Shown: positions 42,625-52,354, numbered from the stretch's first letter. The stretch is DNA of 64,000 nucleotides from Sporosarcina jiandibaonis (GCF_013184495.1 NZ_JAAOIY010000006.1:62001-126000); one strand, 5' to 3'. The notes: generated by a model not told the origin, from the sequence alone. Made by a program: numbers and translations.

Positions 42625-43272
42625 ATGTTAAAAGGACTTTTATTAGCTTTAGCTAGTATTGTATTTTTACTTTGGATTGAACAGGGAATAGAAGTTTCAT
42701 ATATTTGGAAAACGATGGCGAAAGTTATCCTCTTTCTAGTTATTCCACTAATTCTGTTCAGGAAAACAAAACTCACTTTTCTGGAAATAAAAAGAACGGA
42801 TAGGACAAGTTTACGAATCGCATTATTTTCAGGTCTTGCCGTCATGTTCGTGATTATCGCGGCATTTATCGTACTCATGCCTTCGATTGATATCGATTCG
42901 CTACTTTTAGATTTAATTGAACGCGCAGGCGTAACTGCTATAGTATTCCCTATTGTTGCCCTCTATATTTTAATCGGAAATTCACTATTAGAAGAGTTTT
43001 TCTTTCGCGGATTGTTGCCAAGCTTCTTTAAAAACAAATTTGCCAGGTTGTTACTCCCTTCCCTGCTATTTGCGATTTATCATGTCGCGATATTTTTACC
43101 GTGGTTCAGTCTGCCGATACTACTTCTTGCGGTGGCCGGCTTATGGATTGGCGGTTTCATTTTTCAATTGGCCAATGAGCGGAGCGGAACCATTTTACCT
43201 TCTTGGATTATTCATATGTTCGCGGATATTGGGGTTCTTCTTGTTGGGGTTTACATATTCTATTTTCATTAA
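42625..43272 (+). CDS. CPBP-family intramembrane metalloprotease
   Basis: 215 aa with about seven to eight membrane helices. The Abi/CPBP catalytic motifs are present: EEFFFRG (paired Glu, ~128) , a His in IYHVAIF and a final His in IIHMFAD. CPBP proteins cleave prenylated or membrane peptides or give bacteriocin self-immunity. ATG at 42625 follows GGAGGTGT. Single gene with a downstream hairpin. Confidence 0.83.
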   Translation: MLKGLLLALASIVFLLWIEQGIEVSYIWKTMAKVILFLVIPLILFRKTKLTFLEIKRTDRTSLRIALFSGLAVMFVIIAAFIVLMPSIDIDSLLLDLIERAGVTAIVFPIVALYILIGNSLLEEFFFRGLLPSFFKNKFARLLLPSLLFAIYHVAIFLPWFSLPILLLAVAGLWIGGFIFQLANERSGTILPSWIIHMFADIGVLLVGVYIFYFH

Positions 43273-43274
43273 AA

Positions 43275-43306
43275 AATTGGACTACTAATTAAATAGCAGT
43301 CCAATT
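43275..43306. terminator. Bidirectional terminator
   Basis: AATTGGACT / AGTCCAATT stem between the convergent protease and channel genes, flanked by A's and T's. Confidence 0.7.
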
Positions 43307-43318
43307 CTTTCATTATCT

Positions 43319-44983
43319 TTATGGTACTAGTGGATCGTCATTTCCTTCCCCTTCAAACGGGTATCTCTCGCCCGGTTTCGGTTCATTATATGACTTGTCT
43401 TGTCCCGGAGTCGATTTGTTCGGGTCAACTTCGGCTTTGTTTATAACATCTTCAACCTCGTTTTTCACTTCTGCCTTCTCTTTTTCCCATTTTGCTTTTG
43501 AAACTTCAGCACCCGATAAACTGCTTTCCATTTCCGATAAGTAACGAGAAGCATGCTCTCGGCCGCCTAGACCAAATGCAAGGCCAAATGCGAGTGCAAC
43601 CCCGCCGAGTATGAGAATAAACGCCGCATTGATAATCGCTGGCGCAATTCCAAGCTGACTAAGCGCCATGAAGAAAGCAAATGCTAGAATAGCATATTTT
43701 GCTACATATCGCAGAACATGCGGTGCGCCGGACGGTTTTCTCATCACGCTTCCAACAAAACGTTCAGCAAGATTCGCCAACCAGAATCCTACAGCTAGAA
43801 TAACGACTGCTGCTAAAACCATCGGCAAGTAAGCGAATATGCCCGTAGCTAATGTCACCATAAAGTGTAAGTTTACTACTTGCAATGCTTCAACAACGAA
43901 TAACAAAACAACTACAACTTGTACAATTGCACCTATGATTTCTGCTAGTGACGGCATGGAAGGCTTTACAGAACGAACACCCATCTTGCCGAACAATGAA
44001 TTGACACCTAAATTTTCAAGCAATGAAACAACGACGCCTCTAATCCATTTGGCTAGAAGTAAGCCAACTAATACCAGCAGAACTGCAATTACGATTTTCG
44101 GTATCATTCCAACAATGTCATGCAACATCCCGATTGCCGGTTCTGAAATGCCGCGCAAGTCAAGCGCTTCGAGCGATGAAATCGTTACAGGAATCATGAT
44201 GAGAATGAACGCAATCGTTCCAACTAATTTTGAAAGGCTCGTTCCTTTTATAAACGATGATAGCTTTAATTTATTGGCAAAACGATCAGTTCCAATTGAT
44301 TCCAAGAATTTGGTTAAGATGACACGGATTATTTTTGCGACGATAAACCCTACTGCAAAAATAATTGCCGCACCAACAAGTTTTGGTATGAAGTTTAAGA
44401 ATCCTTGCAGTAATCCTTCAAATGGACCACTTACACCGCTTAAGCCCAGCGCATGTAAGACAGCTGGCATGAATAAAAGCAGTATCAGGTAAAATGCAAT
44501 ATTTGCTGCACTCTCAATCCATTTCGATTTATTTGCTTCCTCGGCAGAAACGCCAGCTTTCACAATATACTTATTGAGATTTAACTTACCTCCCGCCATG
44601 AGAATGAACTTCTTCACGACAAGCGCGAGTATCCAAGCAATAAATAAAATGAGCGCTGCTTTTAAAATACCTAGAATAGCACCCGCAAATCCTGAATAAA
44701 TTGAAACGAATGGCGTTGCAATCAGGCTCATGTTCATAACATTTAAGAACATAATCAATGCTAGAAGCATGATGCCCCAAAATATAACTTTACTAATAAT
44801 TTTCTCGATATTCCATTTTGATTCTGTCGTTCCAAGACGTTCATTCATGCGGAATTTCCGTAACAGCTTATAAACTGCTCCTTCGATAATTTTTGCAACA
44901 ATAAAGCCAACAAGTAAAATTAGTAAACCTATTAATAAATCAGGTAACCAACTTAAAAATCCTTGAATTGTAAAATCTGACAT
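43319..44983 (-). CDS. Mechanosensitive-channel-like protein with repeated TM-helix units
   Basis: 554 aa with five repeats of a paired-helix unit of the type LPxLxxGLLILxVGxxxAKxI: LPDLLIGLLILLVGFIVAKII (start), GILKAALILFIAWILALVVKK, IPKLVGAAIIFAVGFIVAKII, IPKIVIAVLLVLVGLLLAKWI and LPMVLAAVVILAVGFWLANLA. A Gly-rich segment LGGVALAFGLAFGLGGREHASRYL resembles the MscS pore-lining region, and a charged tail follows. This is the CmpX/YnaI-like 'TM_helix' family. Monocistronic. Confidence 0.8.
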   Translation of the reverse strand: MSDFTIQGFLSWLPDLLIGLLILLVGFIVAKIIEGAVYKLLRKFRMNERLGTTESKWNIEKIISKVIFWGIMLLALIMFLNVMNMSLIATPFVSIYSGFAGAILGILKAALILFIAWILALVVKKFILMAGGKLNLNKYIVKAGVSAEEANKSKWIESAANIAFYLILLLFMPAVLHALGLSGVSGPFEGLLQGFLNFIPKLVGAAIIFAVGFIVAKIIRVILTKFLESIGTDRFANKLKLSSFIKGTSLSKLVGTIAFILIMIPVTISSLEALDLRGISEPAIGMLHDIVGMIPKIVIAVLLVLVGLLLAKWIRGVVVSLLENLGVNSLFGKMGVRSVKPSMPSLAEIIGAIVQVVVVLLFVVEALQVVNLHFMVTLATGIFAYLPMVLAAVVILAVGFWLANLAERFVGSVMRKPSGAPHVLRYVAKYAILAFAFFMALSQLGIAPAIINAAFILILGGVALAFGLAFGLGGREHASRYLSEMESSLSGAEVSKAKWEKEKAEVKNEVEDVINKAEVDPNKSTPGQDKSYNEPKPGERYPFEGEGNDDPLVP

Positions 44984-45095
44984 TAAATTTCCTCCCGTCT
45001 ATTTTTTGTTTTCTTCCATATTGTTCTATTCCTACTAACCCTTCACAATAAACATATATTTGATAACTTTCTATCAATCTATGAAAAAGCCACAC

Positions 45096-45138
45096 AAAAA
45101 AACTGTACGACATTGCTAGATTAGCAAGTTGTACAGTC
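45096..45138 (-). terminator. Terminator after the histidine kinase gene
   Basis: ACTGTAC (45102-45108) and GTACAGT (45131-45137), with inner TTGCTA/TAGCAA pairing, followed on the minus strand by TTTTTTT. Confidence 0.85.
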
Positions 45139-45155
45139 TTTGATTTGCGTTAATA

Positions 45156-47381
45156 TTAAATGACTGGAACTAACACCGTGACTTTAAATAAATCCCCATC
45201 CACTTCGATCTTCATTTCTCCGGCATGCATATCAACAATGGATTGAGCGATTGCAAGGCCGAGACCTGAGCCATCTGTATGTCGAGAAGTGTCCGCTCGT
45301 TTAAAGCGTTCGAATAGTTCATCGCCGTTTTCATTTAATTCGTACTTGGATATGTTTTTCAATTCGAACTTTGCCAGTTCCCCCGCTTGCTTTAGCGTAA
45401 TGTAAACGCGAGTACCCGGCATCGAATATTTTATCGCGTTGACGATTAAATTATCGAGAACCCTCCACCATCTTTGCCCATCGACATTCGCAACAATCTC
45501 GGCGTCCGGCAAATTCACTCGGAAATCAAGGCCATTTGTTGAAATATCATCAGCATGTTCCGCTAGGGCTTGTTGAAGTAATTGCGTCAAATCGACTCGT
45601 TGTTTATGAAGCTCCAAGTTTCCGCTGGCCATTTTCGATACTTCAAATAAATCTTCGATCAACGTTTTCAATCGTTGTGATTTTTTATCGAGGATATCAA
45701 CGTATTTTCGACGTTCTTCTTCCGTTAATTCCGGTGATTTCAATAAATCCGTGTACGTGATGATTGATGTTAGCGGTGTGCGTAAATCATGGCTCACGTT
45801 AGTGATTAATTCGGTCTTTAATCTTTCGCTTTTCGCTTGCTCAGTCAATGAGACTTTTACACCCTCGCGTAAGTTGTTCAAATTTCTTGCGTGATCTGCT
45901 AATGGGGATTTTCCTTCAATCCTGATTTCATCTTGTAAACGCCCTTGTGCCATCTTTTCCGTCGCGATAATAATACGGTTCAAGTATGCTAACCGTCTCA
46001 CGAAAATATAGAGCGCTGGTAAACCCAAGAATACGACAAATATTGCGTAAATGACTAAATAGAAAGGGTGGAAATACATTCCAGCGATAAAAAATCCAAA
46101 AAGCAAGACAAACGTTTGAATCCCAAAAAATCCGATGAGTAAGATAAACATTTGCATACCAATTGTTTTTCTCATGAACACTTCCTGCAGGGATCTGAAG
46201 AATTTCAAAACGTAACTGTGTGCAACATCTTGTTCCAGCACCCCTTTACGCTTCCAGCGTTCAACACAATTGACAAGCTGAAACGCAATGGCGGCAATCG
46301 CTATTGCAAAAATTACGAGCCAACTACCATGAACAAGTAAATTTCCCGAATAGATTTGGAAATAATGGCTAGGTTGGGCATTTCGATAAATAATTTCAGT
46401 TGTAATGAGAACAGACAAGAAAAACAAAGCGGCTTTCATGTCTATTTTCAAATTATCGTAACGCGCACTGAGACTTGTATTTGTTACCCATTCTTTTCTA
46501 AATTTAACTATGGTAAATAAAACGACAGCCGATAGTATTCCTAATATCCAAATTGCATAGGTTGCATATTTTCTTTTATTAAATTCTGCTACTTGGCTTT
46601 TCAAATAACCGGAGGCCAATGCGGTATCCGGAACAATCACTTCCCCCTCGAATGTTCTTTCTGGTTTTTTAAATAAGGACATATCGCCATTCGTTAATTC
46701 AGCTACTTCATATGAAATATAGGGTGCATAATCCCCTTCATCATAGCCATTACGCGGGATGGAATTAGCTTTAAATAATCCGTCCTCTTGACCAAACACC
46801 TTTTTGTATACTGGTTTCACATTAACACTACCAGATGAAAACGTTTCACCAGTTTCCACATCTGTTAGTTGATAGGCTATAGGAAAAGGAGACAATTCTG
46901 CGCCTTTGATTTCATTAATATACTTCTCTAAAACCACTTCTTTTTCAGCCCTGATTTTGGCTGCGACATGCTCATCACTTTCAAAATTCTTCTCGATATC
47001 CGCAATTTTAATATCCCGTTCTTTGACCAATGCGGACGCTAGTTTTTCATTGCCCGACGATTCCGCTTCATTAATCCGTTCCTCATATTGGTCATGAATA
47101 TTGGTCAGTTGATCAGAAAGTGATCCATAGTAATTGCGATGATGCTCTATTTCATCTCTTGTAACCGGAATTTTCTTTTTCGCTTCTTCAATATCAAGCG
47201 GATTCAAAACCGCTGGACCAAGCATGTCATAGAAGTTACTCAATTCCCTTTTAAAATCATCTGTATCAAGATAACTTTTCCCGATATAAGTGGGCGAAAA
47301 TTTTAATGCTGATGGTATGGCAATTAATAACAGAGCCGCTAAAAGAGACCAGACAAAAAGTTGTATTTTATTATTTTTCAT
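45156..47381 (-). CDS. Large multi-pass sensor histidine kinase
   Basis: 741 aa: membrane helix (~7-25), extracellular region of about 250 residues with a coiled segment (50-140), then about five membrane helices (~275-460), HAMP, HisKA with ITNVSHDLRTPLTSIITYTDLL (~508-529) and HATPase (DNLIVNAIKYS, GSGLGLAIA). The ATG at 47381 has GGAGG at 9 nt and is preferred to GTG at 47387. It follows a 58-aa membrane protein gene by 2 nt. The signal is unknown; the large ectodomain suggests a ligand outside the cell. Confidence 0.88.
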   Translation of the reverse strand: MKNNKIQLFVWSLLAALLLIAIPSALKFSPTYIGKSYLDTDDFKRELSNFYDMLGPAVLNPLDIEEAKKKIPVTRDEIEHHRNYYGSLSDQLTNIHDQYEERINEAESSGNEKLASALVKERDIKIADIEKNFESDEHVAAKIRAEKEVVLEKYINEIKGAELSPFPIAYQLTDVETGETFSSGSVNVKPVYKKVFGQEDGLFKANSIPRNGYDEGDYAPYISYEVAELTNGDMSLFKKPERTFEGEVIVPDTALASGYLKSQVAEFNKRKYATYAIWILGILSAVVLFTIVKFRKEWVTNTSLSARYDNLKIDMKAALFFLSVLITTEIIYRNAQPSHYFQIYSGNLLVHGSWLVIFAIAIAAIAFQLVNCVERWKRKGVLEQDVAHSYVLKFFRSLQEVFMRKTIGMQMFILLIGFFGIQTFVLLFGFFIAGMYFHPFYLVIYAIFVVFLGLPALYIFVRRLAYLNRIIIATEKMAQGRLQDEIRIEGKSPLADHARNLNNLREGVKVSLTEQAKSERLKTELITNVSHDLRTPLTSIITYTDLLKSPELTEEERRKYVDILDKKSQRLKTLIEDLFEVSKMASGNLELHKQRVDLTQLLQQALAEHADDISTNGLDFRVNLPDAEIVANVDGQRWWRVLDNLIVNAIKYSMPGTRVYITLKQAGELAKFELKNISKYELNENGDELFERFKRADTSRHTDGSGLGLAIAQSIVDMHAGEMKIEVDGDLFKVTVLVPVI

Positions 47382-47383
47382 AC

Positions 47384-47560
47384 TCACAGGCCTCCGCTAA
47401 ACATTCTTGTTAGTTGGACAATCATCCGGTTGGATCGGAATGCATCTCCGAAATACAGTTCAAAAATATGCGTAAAACAATAACCGATGCTAACGGTAGC
47501 TAGTATAAGGGCAATGATTGACCAAAAAAGAGCAATATTATTTTTCGATTTTGTAGCCAA
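47384..47560 (-). CDS. Hidden 58-aa single-helix membrane protein between regulator and kinase
   Basis: TTG-to-TGA frame beginning MATKSKNN, then a strong membrane helix IALFWSIIALILATVSIGYCF (residues 9-29), then a polar tail FRSNRMIVQLTRMFSGGL. AGGTGGTG is placed about 8 nt before the TTG. It overlaps the response regulator end by 23 nt in another frame and stops 2 nt before the kinase ATG, filling the gap exactly. Clear positive-inside start and tight coupling support a real gene; function unknown, possibly a kinase accessory. Confidence 0.65.
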   Translation of the reverse strand: MATKSKNNIALFWSIIALILATVSIGYCFTHIFELYFGDAFRSNRMIVQLTRMFSGGL

Positions 47561-48233
47561 TGCCCCACACCACCTTCACGTAACGCGGATTTTTTGGATC
47601 GGCTTCGATTTTTTCGCGGATTTTTCGAATATGAACTGCGACTATATTTTCGGCATTGTATGCCTGTTCATTCCAAACACGTTCGTAAATTTCATTTATC
47701 GAGAAAACACGTCCTGCGTTTTTCATCAGTAATTCAGTTATTTTAAATTCGATTGGCGTCAGTTTTACCCCTGCCCCGTCAACAGTAATTTCTTTTGCTT
47801 CTTCATCAAGTGCAAGCCCATCAATGACAATCTTCTTTTGCGAACCTTCATATGTCCCGAATTGGACATAACGACGTAATTGGGATTTAACCCGCGCCAT
47901 CAATTCCATCGGGTGAAAAGGTTTTGTAACGTAATCATCGGCACCAACTGACAAACCGTGGATTTTATCGGAGTCTTCTGCCTTGGCACTCAACATAATG
48001 ATCGGGATGTTTTTTTCTTCCCGAATTTTGAATGTCGCGGTTATGCCGTCCATGTTCGGCATCATAATATCGAGAACCAGTAGATGCACTTCATTTGCCC
48101 CTAGAAGTTCAAGTGCCTCTTTGCCGTCCGCCGCCTTCAACACGTCATAACCTTCATTTTTCAAATAAATTTCAATGCCGTCTCGAATCTCTTGGTCGTC
48201 ATCCGCAACAAGTACTGTAAATCTAGCCATCAT
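47538..48233 (-). CDS. OmpR-family response regulator
   Basis: 231 aa: receiver (DDDQEIRDG, Asp in LLVLDIMMPNMDG, Lys in YVTKPFHP) and winged-helix domain (KLTPIEFKITELLMKNAG ... IVAVHIRKIREKI). Start ATG ATG at 48233 with GAGGTG upstream; the longer frame lacks a site. Partner of the 741-aa kinase. The divergent genes at 48477 and 49403 share its upstream region and may be targets. Confidence 0.92.
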   Translation of the reverse strand: MMARFTVLVADDDQEIRDGIEIYLKNEGYDVLKAADGKEALELLGANEVHLLVLDIMMPNMDGITATFKIREEKNIPIIMLSAKAEDSDKIHGLSVGADDYVTKPFHPMELMARVKSQLRRYVQFGTYEGSQKKIVIDGLALDEEAKEITVDGAGVKLTPIEFKITELLMKNAGRVFSINEIYERVWNEQAYNAENIVAVHIRKIREKIEADPKNPRYVKVVWGIGYKIEK

Positions 48234-48476
48234 CCGCACCTCGCTTTCTTCTATGATACCAATTCTACTCGGCAAATCTTAACTTTCAGGCATTCAAATT
48301 ATGAAGACTTTCTTAAGAAGCGATTTTCGAACGAATTGAGGTTTTGAGAATTGATGATGAAATAGCGCAGCTCCTTGCACAGGCCCAAGACCAACTAACA
48401 AAATAAGTGTAGGAGATATGCTTCTCGCTTAGTATACTGAATTTATAGATTCTTCTTATTTGAGGGGGGGAGCGGT

Positions 48477-49406
48477 TTGAAAGGTCGAATATTTTGGCTT
48501 GCACTGTTTTTGATCGGTTTAAGTTGGATGGTGAACTCTTATTATGCCTATTCCAAACGACTCGATGAACCCATATTTTTGGATCATTATATTGAAAAAT
48601 CGGTGCTTGAAGAAGATGAAAGTAATCTCACGCTCTACTATTTAACAAATAAAAATGATGATTCCCATGTCTCCCTTGTAAATTTCGGTGGCATCACTGG
48701 TTATGTTGCGCGGAAAGACTTTTTCGATGACTTCGGTTTTTATGAAAATGAATTTAATCATGATATCCAGACTTTCACGCATTATGCATTGCGAGAACTT
48801 CAGATCGAATTAAATTCATTCGAATTTGAAGAATTATTAAATGGAGACGATGAGTTAATCGTACATGAAATGGAATTGTTCTATTCCGATGGGCGAGATA
48901 TAACTGTCCCAATCGGCGAAGTCGTCCTTCATCTCCCCTATCAAATTGAAAATGTACTTAACCAGCCATGGGCGGGATCTAGTAGCGATAATTTAAGTAT
49001 ATTTTCATATTCAGCAGAAGAATCCCTGACAATTGACAATATTACATTCGGTTTTGATGAGGTTATAAAAGATCAGGTTTTTATCAAAATAGATTCCATG
49101 AATACTGTTTCCGTTCCAAATCAAATGGCAGATGACCTTTCGGTTAACTGGAGTAGATTACCAGGTATTGAGATTAAAGAATTCAAGTTTCCTCATGAGC
49201 TAAAAAAGGAAGAAGGTTTCAAGCTTTACACGCAGATTTCACCTGAATTTATCGGTTCCTTGGAATCTTCTCTCGTAATTAAAGGGTCAACTGAAAGTGG
49301 CAAACCGTTTACATCCTATAGCCTCATTAATAATCAGCCCCCTTATTTAGAACAAGAAGATGTTAATAGGATTATTCAGGAAAAAGGAAAAGGAGGTTCG
49401 CAATGA
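48477..49406 (+). CDS. Membrane-anchored extracytoplasmic protein, unknown
   Basis: 309 aa: an N-terminal helix (RIFWLALFLIGLSWMVNSYYA, ~3-23) and a large acidic, beta-rich outer domain without recognised motifs (VNFGGITGYVARKDFFDDF; HEMELFYSDGRDITVPIGEVVL). Starts with TTG at 48477 behind GGGGGGAG. Overlaps the next gene by 4 nt (ATGA), so the pair is an operon divergent from the two-component system. Confidence 0.7.
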   Translation: MKGRIFWLALFLIGLSWMVNSYYAYSKRLDEPIFLDHYIEKSVLEEDESNLTLYYLTNKNDDSHVSLVNFGGITGYVARKDFFDDFGFYENEFNHDIQTFTHYALRELQIELNSFEFEELLNGDDELIVHEMELFYSDGRDITVPIGEVVLHLPYQIENVLNQPWAGSSSDNLSIFSYSAEESLTIDNITFGFDEVIKDQVFIKIDSMNTVSVPNQMADDLSVNWSRLPGIEIKEFKFPHELKKEEGFKLYTQISPEFIGSLESSLVIKGSTESGKPFTSYSLINNQPPYLEQEDVNRIIQEKGKGGSQ

Positions 49407-49960
49407 AAAGTTCCTTAAATTTAGTGTTTTGGGGTTATCTCCTTGTATTGCTTCATCTTGAAATCGGAATTGACATAATCCCTGATCCTGTTGGTTATTT
49501 TTTAATCGCACTAGGCTGCTTTGGTCTTCGTGAACATTATCCAATCGCTCCAAAGGCAGGCATTATAGCTGTCGGATTGATTTTCCTGTCAGTTCCATCA
49601 GTTTTTGTTAATCTGTCCAAGGTACATTCTTTAGGCTGGGGCATCTATACCCCTGTCTTGATCTTTGTAAAACTGATTCTCGCTTATTTTCTTTTTTTGA
49701 TTTTGAAAAACATTGTCAAAGATTATAATCATGCTGCATTAATTGCCCGCACGAACACCGTATACACTTTTTATATCACATCATATCTACTTTCTTTGGC
49801 TTACGCATCCTTTGCGATGAATGTGTCTGGGGATTTTTGGATCGCAGGTGGTGTCGTGATAGCATTTGCAACCTTTATAATGTCAATCATATTTCTCGTT
49901 CAGATACGTGCAATTCGAAAAGCCGAACCCGTTCAGGTTAGTCCAATTATGGAAGCATAA
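49403..49960 (+). CDS. Multi-pass membrane protein, unknown
   Basis: 185 aa with five to six membrane helices. The N-terminal block HLEIGIDIIPDPVGYFLIALGCFGL is distinctive but I do not know a function for it. Translationally coupled to the 309-aa anchored protein. A hairpin follows the stop. Confidence 0.7.
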   Translation: MKSSLNLVFWGYLLVLLHLEIGIDIIPDPVGYFLIALGCFGLREHYPIAPKAGIIAVGLIFLSVPSVFVNLSKVHSLGWGIYTPVLIFVKLILAYFLFLILKNIVKDYNHAALIARTNTVYTFYITSYLLSLAYASFAMNVSGDFWIAGGVVIAFATFIMSIIFLVQIRAIRKAEPVQVSPIMEA

Positions 49961-49967
49961 ACATCAA

Positions 49968-50003
49968 AGAAGCCATGTCATTTATTCGCGACATGGCTTT
50001 CCT
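49968..50003. terminator. Hairpin between convergent genes
   Basis: AAGCCATGTC (49970-49979) / GACATGGCTT (49990-49999) followed by TCCTTTG; overlaps the last codons of the minus-strand transporter gene. Confidence 0.65.
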
Positions 50004-50865
50004 TTGATTTTCGTCCACTCATTGTCAGCACAAGAATCCCGCCGAGCAGCATGGCGATTCCCGTCCAGGACGTTAAATCTAATCGCTCTCTCACAACAGC
50101 AACACTGAGTAAAGCTGCGGTGAGCGGTTCTGCCAGTGAAAGCGTGACGGCAGATGAGGAAGGGATACGTTTTAGCCCTGTTGAAAATAAAATGTAGGCG
50201 ACGCTCGTCGTTGCGATTCCCAAGTAGATGACCACCGCAATCCCGCTTCCGGTCAGTAGCCCCTCTGTCTCAAATCGAAAAAGAAACGGCAGTAACATTA
50301 GAGCACTGGCTGAGAAGATGACAGCAACAGCCGGAATGGCTTCAATTTTTTCAAGGACTTCTTTATTCACAAGCGCATAGAATGCAAATAATAATCCTGC
50401 GCCTAGCGACATTGTCACGCCGATTGGATTGACGACGATTCCCTCTTTATTTAAAAAGAGCAGTGCACAGCCGATGATTGCGAGTAATGTGGCAGTTATC
50501 CAAATCCCGTTCGGTCGGCGCTTCAAAAGGAACCATTCAATGAACCCAGAAAAAACTGGCGCGCTTCCAATCGCAACAACTGTACCAATGGCGATGCCGG
50601 TGTGTCTTACAGAAGAGAAAAATAGATACTGGAAAACAGCCATTGAAATCGCAGCATAGATCGTGGGACGCCATGGCCAGTTTCGAAAATCAATTTTGCG
50701 CATGATCAGTAAAATGGCTAGTAATGAGAAACCACCCACTGCGAGTCTTGACGCCCCTACCGCCAATGGATGAATTGTTTGCGGCATGAATGTTTGAGCC
50801 GTTCCTGTTGTTCCCCAAAGTACAGCCCCTGTCAGGACTAGAAAATATGAAAGTCGTTGTGACAA
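49978..50865 (-). CDS. EamA/DMT-superfamily transporter
   Basis: 295 aa, ten membrane helices in two EamA halves (1-140 and 150-285). Typical segments: LTGAVLWGTTGTAQTF at the start and PSSSAVTLSLAEPLTAALLSV in the second half. Members export amino acids or metabolites; the substrate is unknown. TTG start at 50865 with GGAGGTGA. Confidence 0.87.
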   Translation of the reverse strand: MSQRLSYFLVLTGAVLWGTTGTAQTFMPQTIHPLAVGASRLAVGGFSLLAILLIMRKIDFRNWPWRPTIYAAISMAVFQYLFFSSVRHTGIAIGTVVAIGSAPVFSGFIEWFLLKRRPNGIWITATLLAIIGCALLFLNKEGIVVNPIGVTMSLGAGLLFAFYALVNKEVLEKIEAIPAVAVIFSASALMLLPFLFRFETEGLLTGSGIAVVIYLGIATTSVAYILFSTGLKRIPSSSAVTLSLAEPLTAALLSVAVVRERLDLTSWTGIAMLLGGILVLTMSGRKSKESHVANK

Positions 50866-51079
50866 AACTTCACCTCCAACCGCTTTACCCTAAGAATACC
50901 ATTATTTATGTACCTAAATATACAATATCTATAATATTCCCATTACTTTTCAATATTTGCGGATTCTTTCGCTAGATTATAGTATGATTGGTATAAAGTG
51001 TAAAGATTGTGATTTTATTGGAATATAAATTTGTTGAAAAATAAATAGCCTATCAGACTAATTTCACGGAGGGATATTC

Positions 51080-52354
51080 ATGAAGTATTCATTTATAGGG
51101 AAAGTAATAGTTGTATTAACAGTATTCATGTTTTCGTTACTTTATACAGAAGTTCCATTTGGCATCGGTAAAGATTCTACATCTCGAGCAGAAGCATCCA
51201 CAATAAGTTATCAAACAACCACCAACCTCAAGATGAGAAAAGGCGCCTCTACAAAACATAAAATCATCACTACAATTCCAAAAGGCAAAAAGGTTACATA
51301 TGTTTCCAAATCCGGTTCTTGGTTTAATGTGAAATATGGTAACAAAACAGGTTTCATAAATAGCAAGTATTTGAAGAAAGTAACTGCACCAGCTAAAAAT
51401 GCGGCTGCAAAAACAACTTCGTCTAAACAGTATCAAACTACTACAGATTTGAACATGAGAACAGGCGCGTCTACGAAACATAAAATTGTTATACCGATTC
51501 CAAAGGGAAAAAAAGTGACGTATGTTTCCAAATCTGGTTCTTGGTTTAAAGTGAAATACGGAAATAAAACAGGTTTTGCGAGCAGTAAGTACTTGAAACA
51601 AGTATCCGGTTCAACAAAAACGACAAAGAAATCGGCTACTTCTAAACAGTACCAAACTACAACAACTTTGAACATGAGAACAGGAGCATCTACGAAACAT
51701 AAAGTTATTATATCGATCCCCAAGGATAAAAAAGTGAATTATGTTTCTAAATCTGGTTCATGGTTTAAAGTGAAGTACGGCAACAAAACAGGCTTCATAA
51801 ACAGCAAGTATTTAAAAAATCCTAGCAAGGTCACCGTTCCGGCAAAACCGATCTATGTAAAAGGTATTCTGATGGCCAGTAAAACGCATCCACTCCCTTC
51901 AAATTATGCACCAGGTGAAAGCAAGGAAGCCCGTCGTGCTTTTAATAAAATGTCAGCTGCGGCGAAAAAGCATGGTTTTCAATTAACTGCGTTCAGTACG
52001 TATCGTTCATATTCCGTACAAAAACAATTATATGCAGGATATGTTGCTCGTGATGGGAAGGCTGAGGCAGATCGCTTTAGTGCTAGACCGGGTACTTCTG
52101 AACATCAGACAGGTTTAGCTTTTGACATTAGTGAAGTAGGTAAATACAGTAACCGTTTCAATGAATCTAACGCAACGAAATGGCTGGCTAAAAACTCGTA
52201 TAAATACGGTTTTATTGTTCGATATCCGGAAGGTAAAGAACATATAACAGGTTATATGTATGAGCCATGGCATTTCCGTTATCTCGGCGTAGATGCGGCA
52301 ACAAAAATTTACAAAAGTGGTTTAACATTGGAGGAATACTTAGGAATTAAATAA
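51080..52354 (+). CDS. Secreted D-Ala-D-Ala carboxypeptidase with three SH3b domains
   Basis: 424 aa: signal peptide (about 1-38), three SH3b cell-wall-binding repeats (about 42-100, 112-172, 182-245) each ending K-V-K-Y-G-N-K-T-G-F, then a VanY/M15B peptidase domain (~265-420) with the zinc motifs GTSEHQTGLAFDIS and EPWHFRY. Such enzymes trim the terminal D-Ala of peptidoglycan. The SH3b units are nearly identical in DNA, so slippage or copy-number variation is likely. ATG with GGAGGG upstream. Single gene. Confidence 0.9.
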   Translation: MKYSFIGKVIVVLTVFMFSLLYTEVPFGIGKDSTSRAEASTISYQTTTNLKMRKGASTKHKIITTIPKGKKVTYVSKSGSWFNVKYGNKTGFINSKYLKKVTAPAKNAAAKTTSSKQYQTTTDLNMRTGASTKHKIVIPIPKGKKVTYVSKSGSWFKVKYGNKTGFASSKYLKQVSGSTKTTKKSATSKQYQTTTTLNMRTGASTKHKVIISIPKDKKVNYVSKSGSWFKVKYGNKTGFINSKYLKNPSKVTVPAKPIYVKGILMASKTHPLPSNYAPGESKEARRAFNKMSAAAKKHGFQLTAFSTYRSYSVQKQLYAGYVARDGKAEADRFSARPGTSEHQTGLAFDISEVGKYSNRFNESNATKWLAKNSYKYGFIVRYPEGKEHITGYMYEPWHFRYLGVDAATKIYKSGLTLEEYLGIK

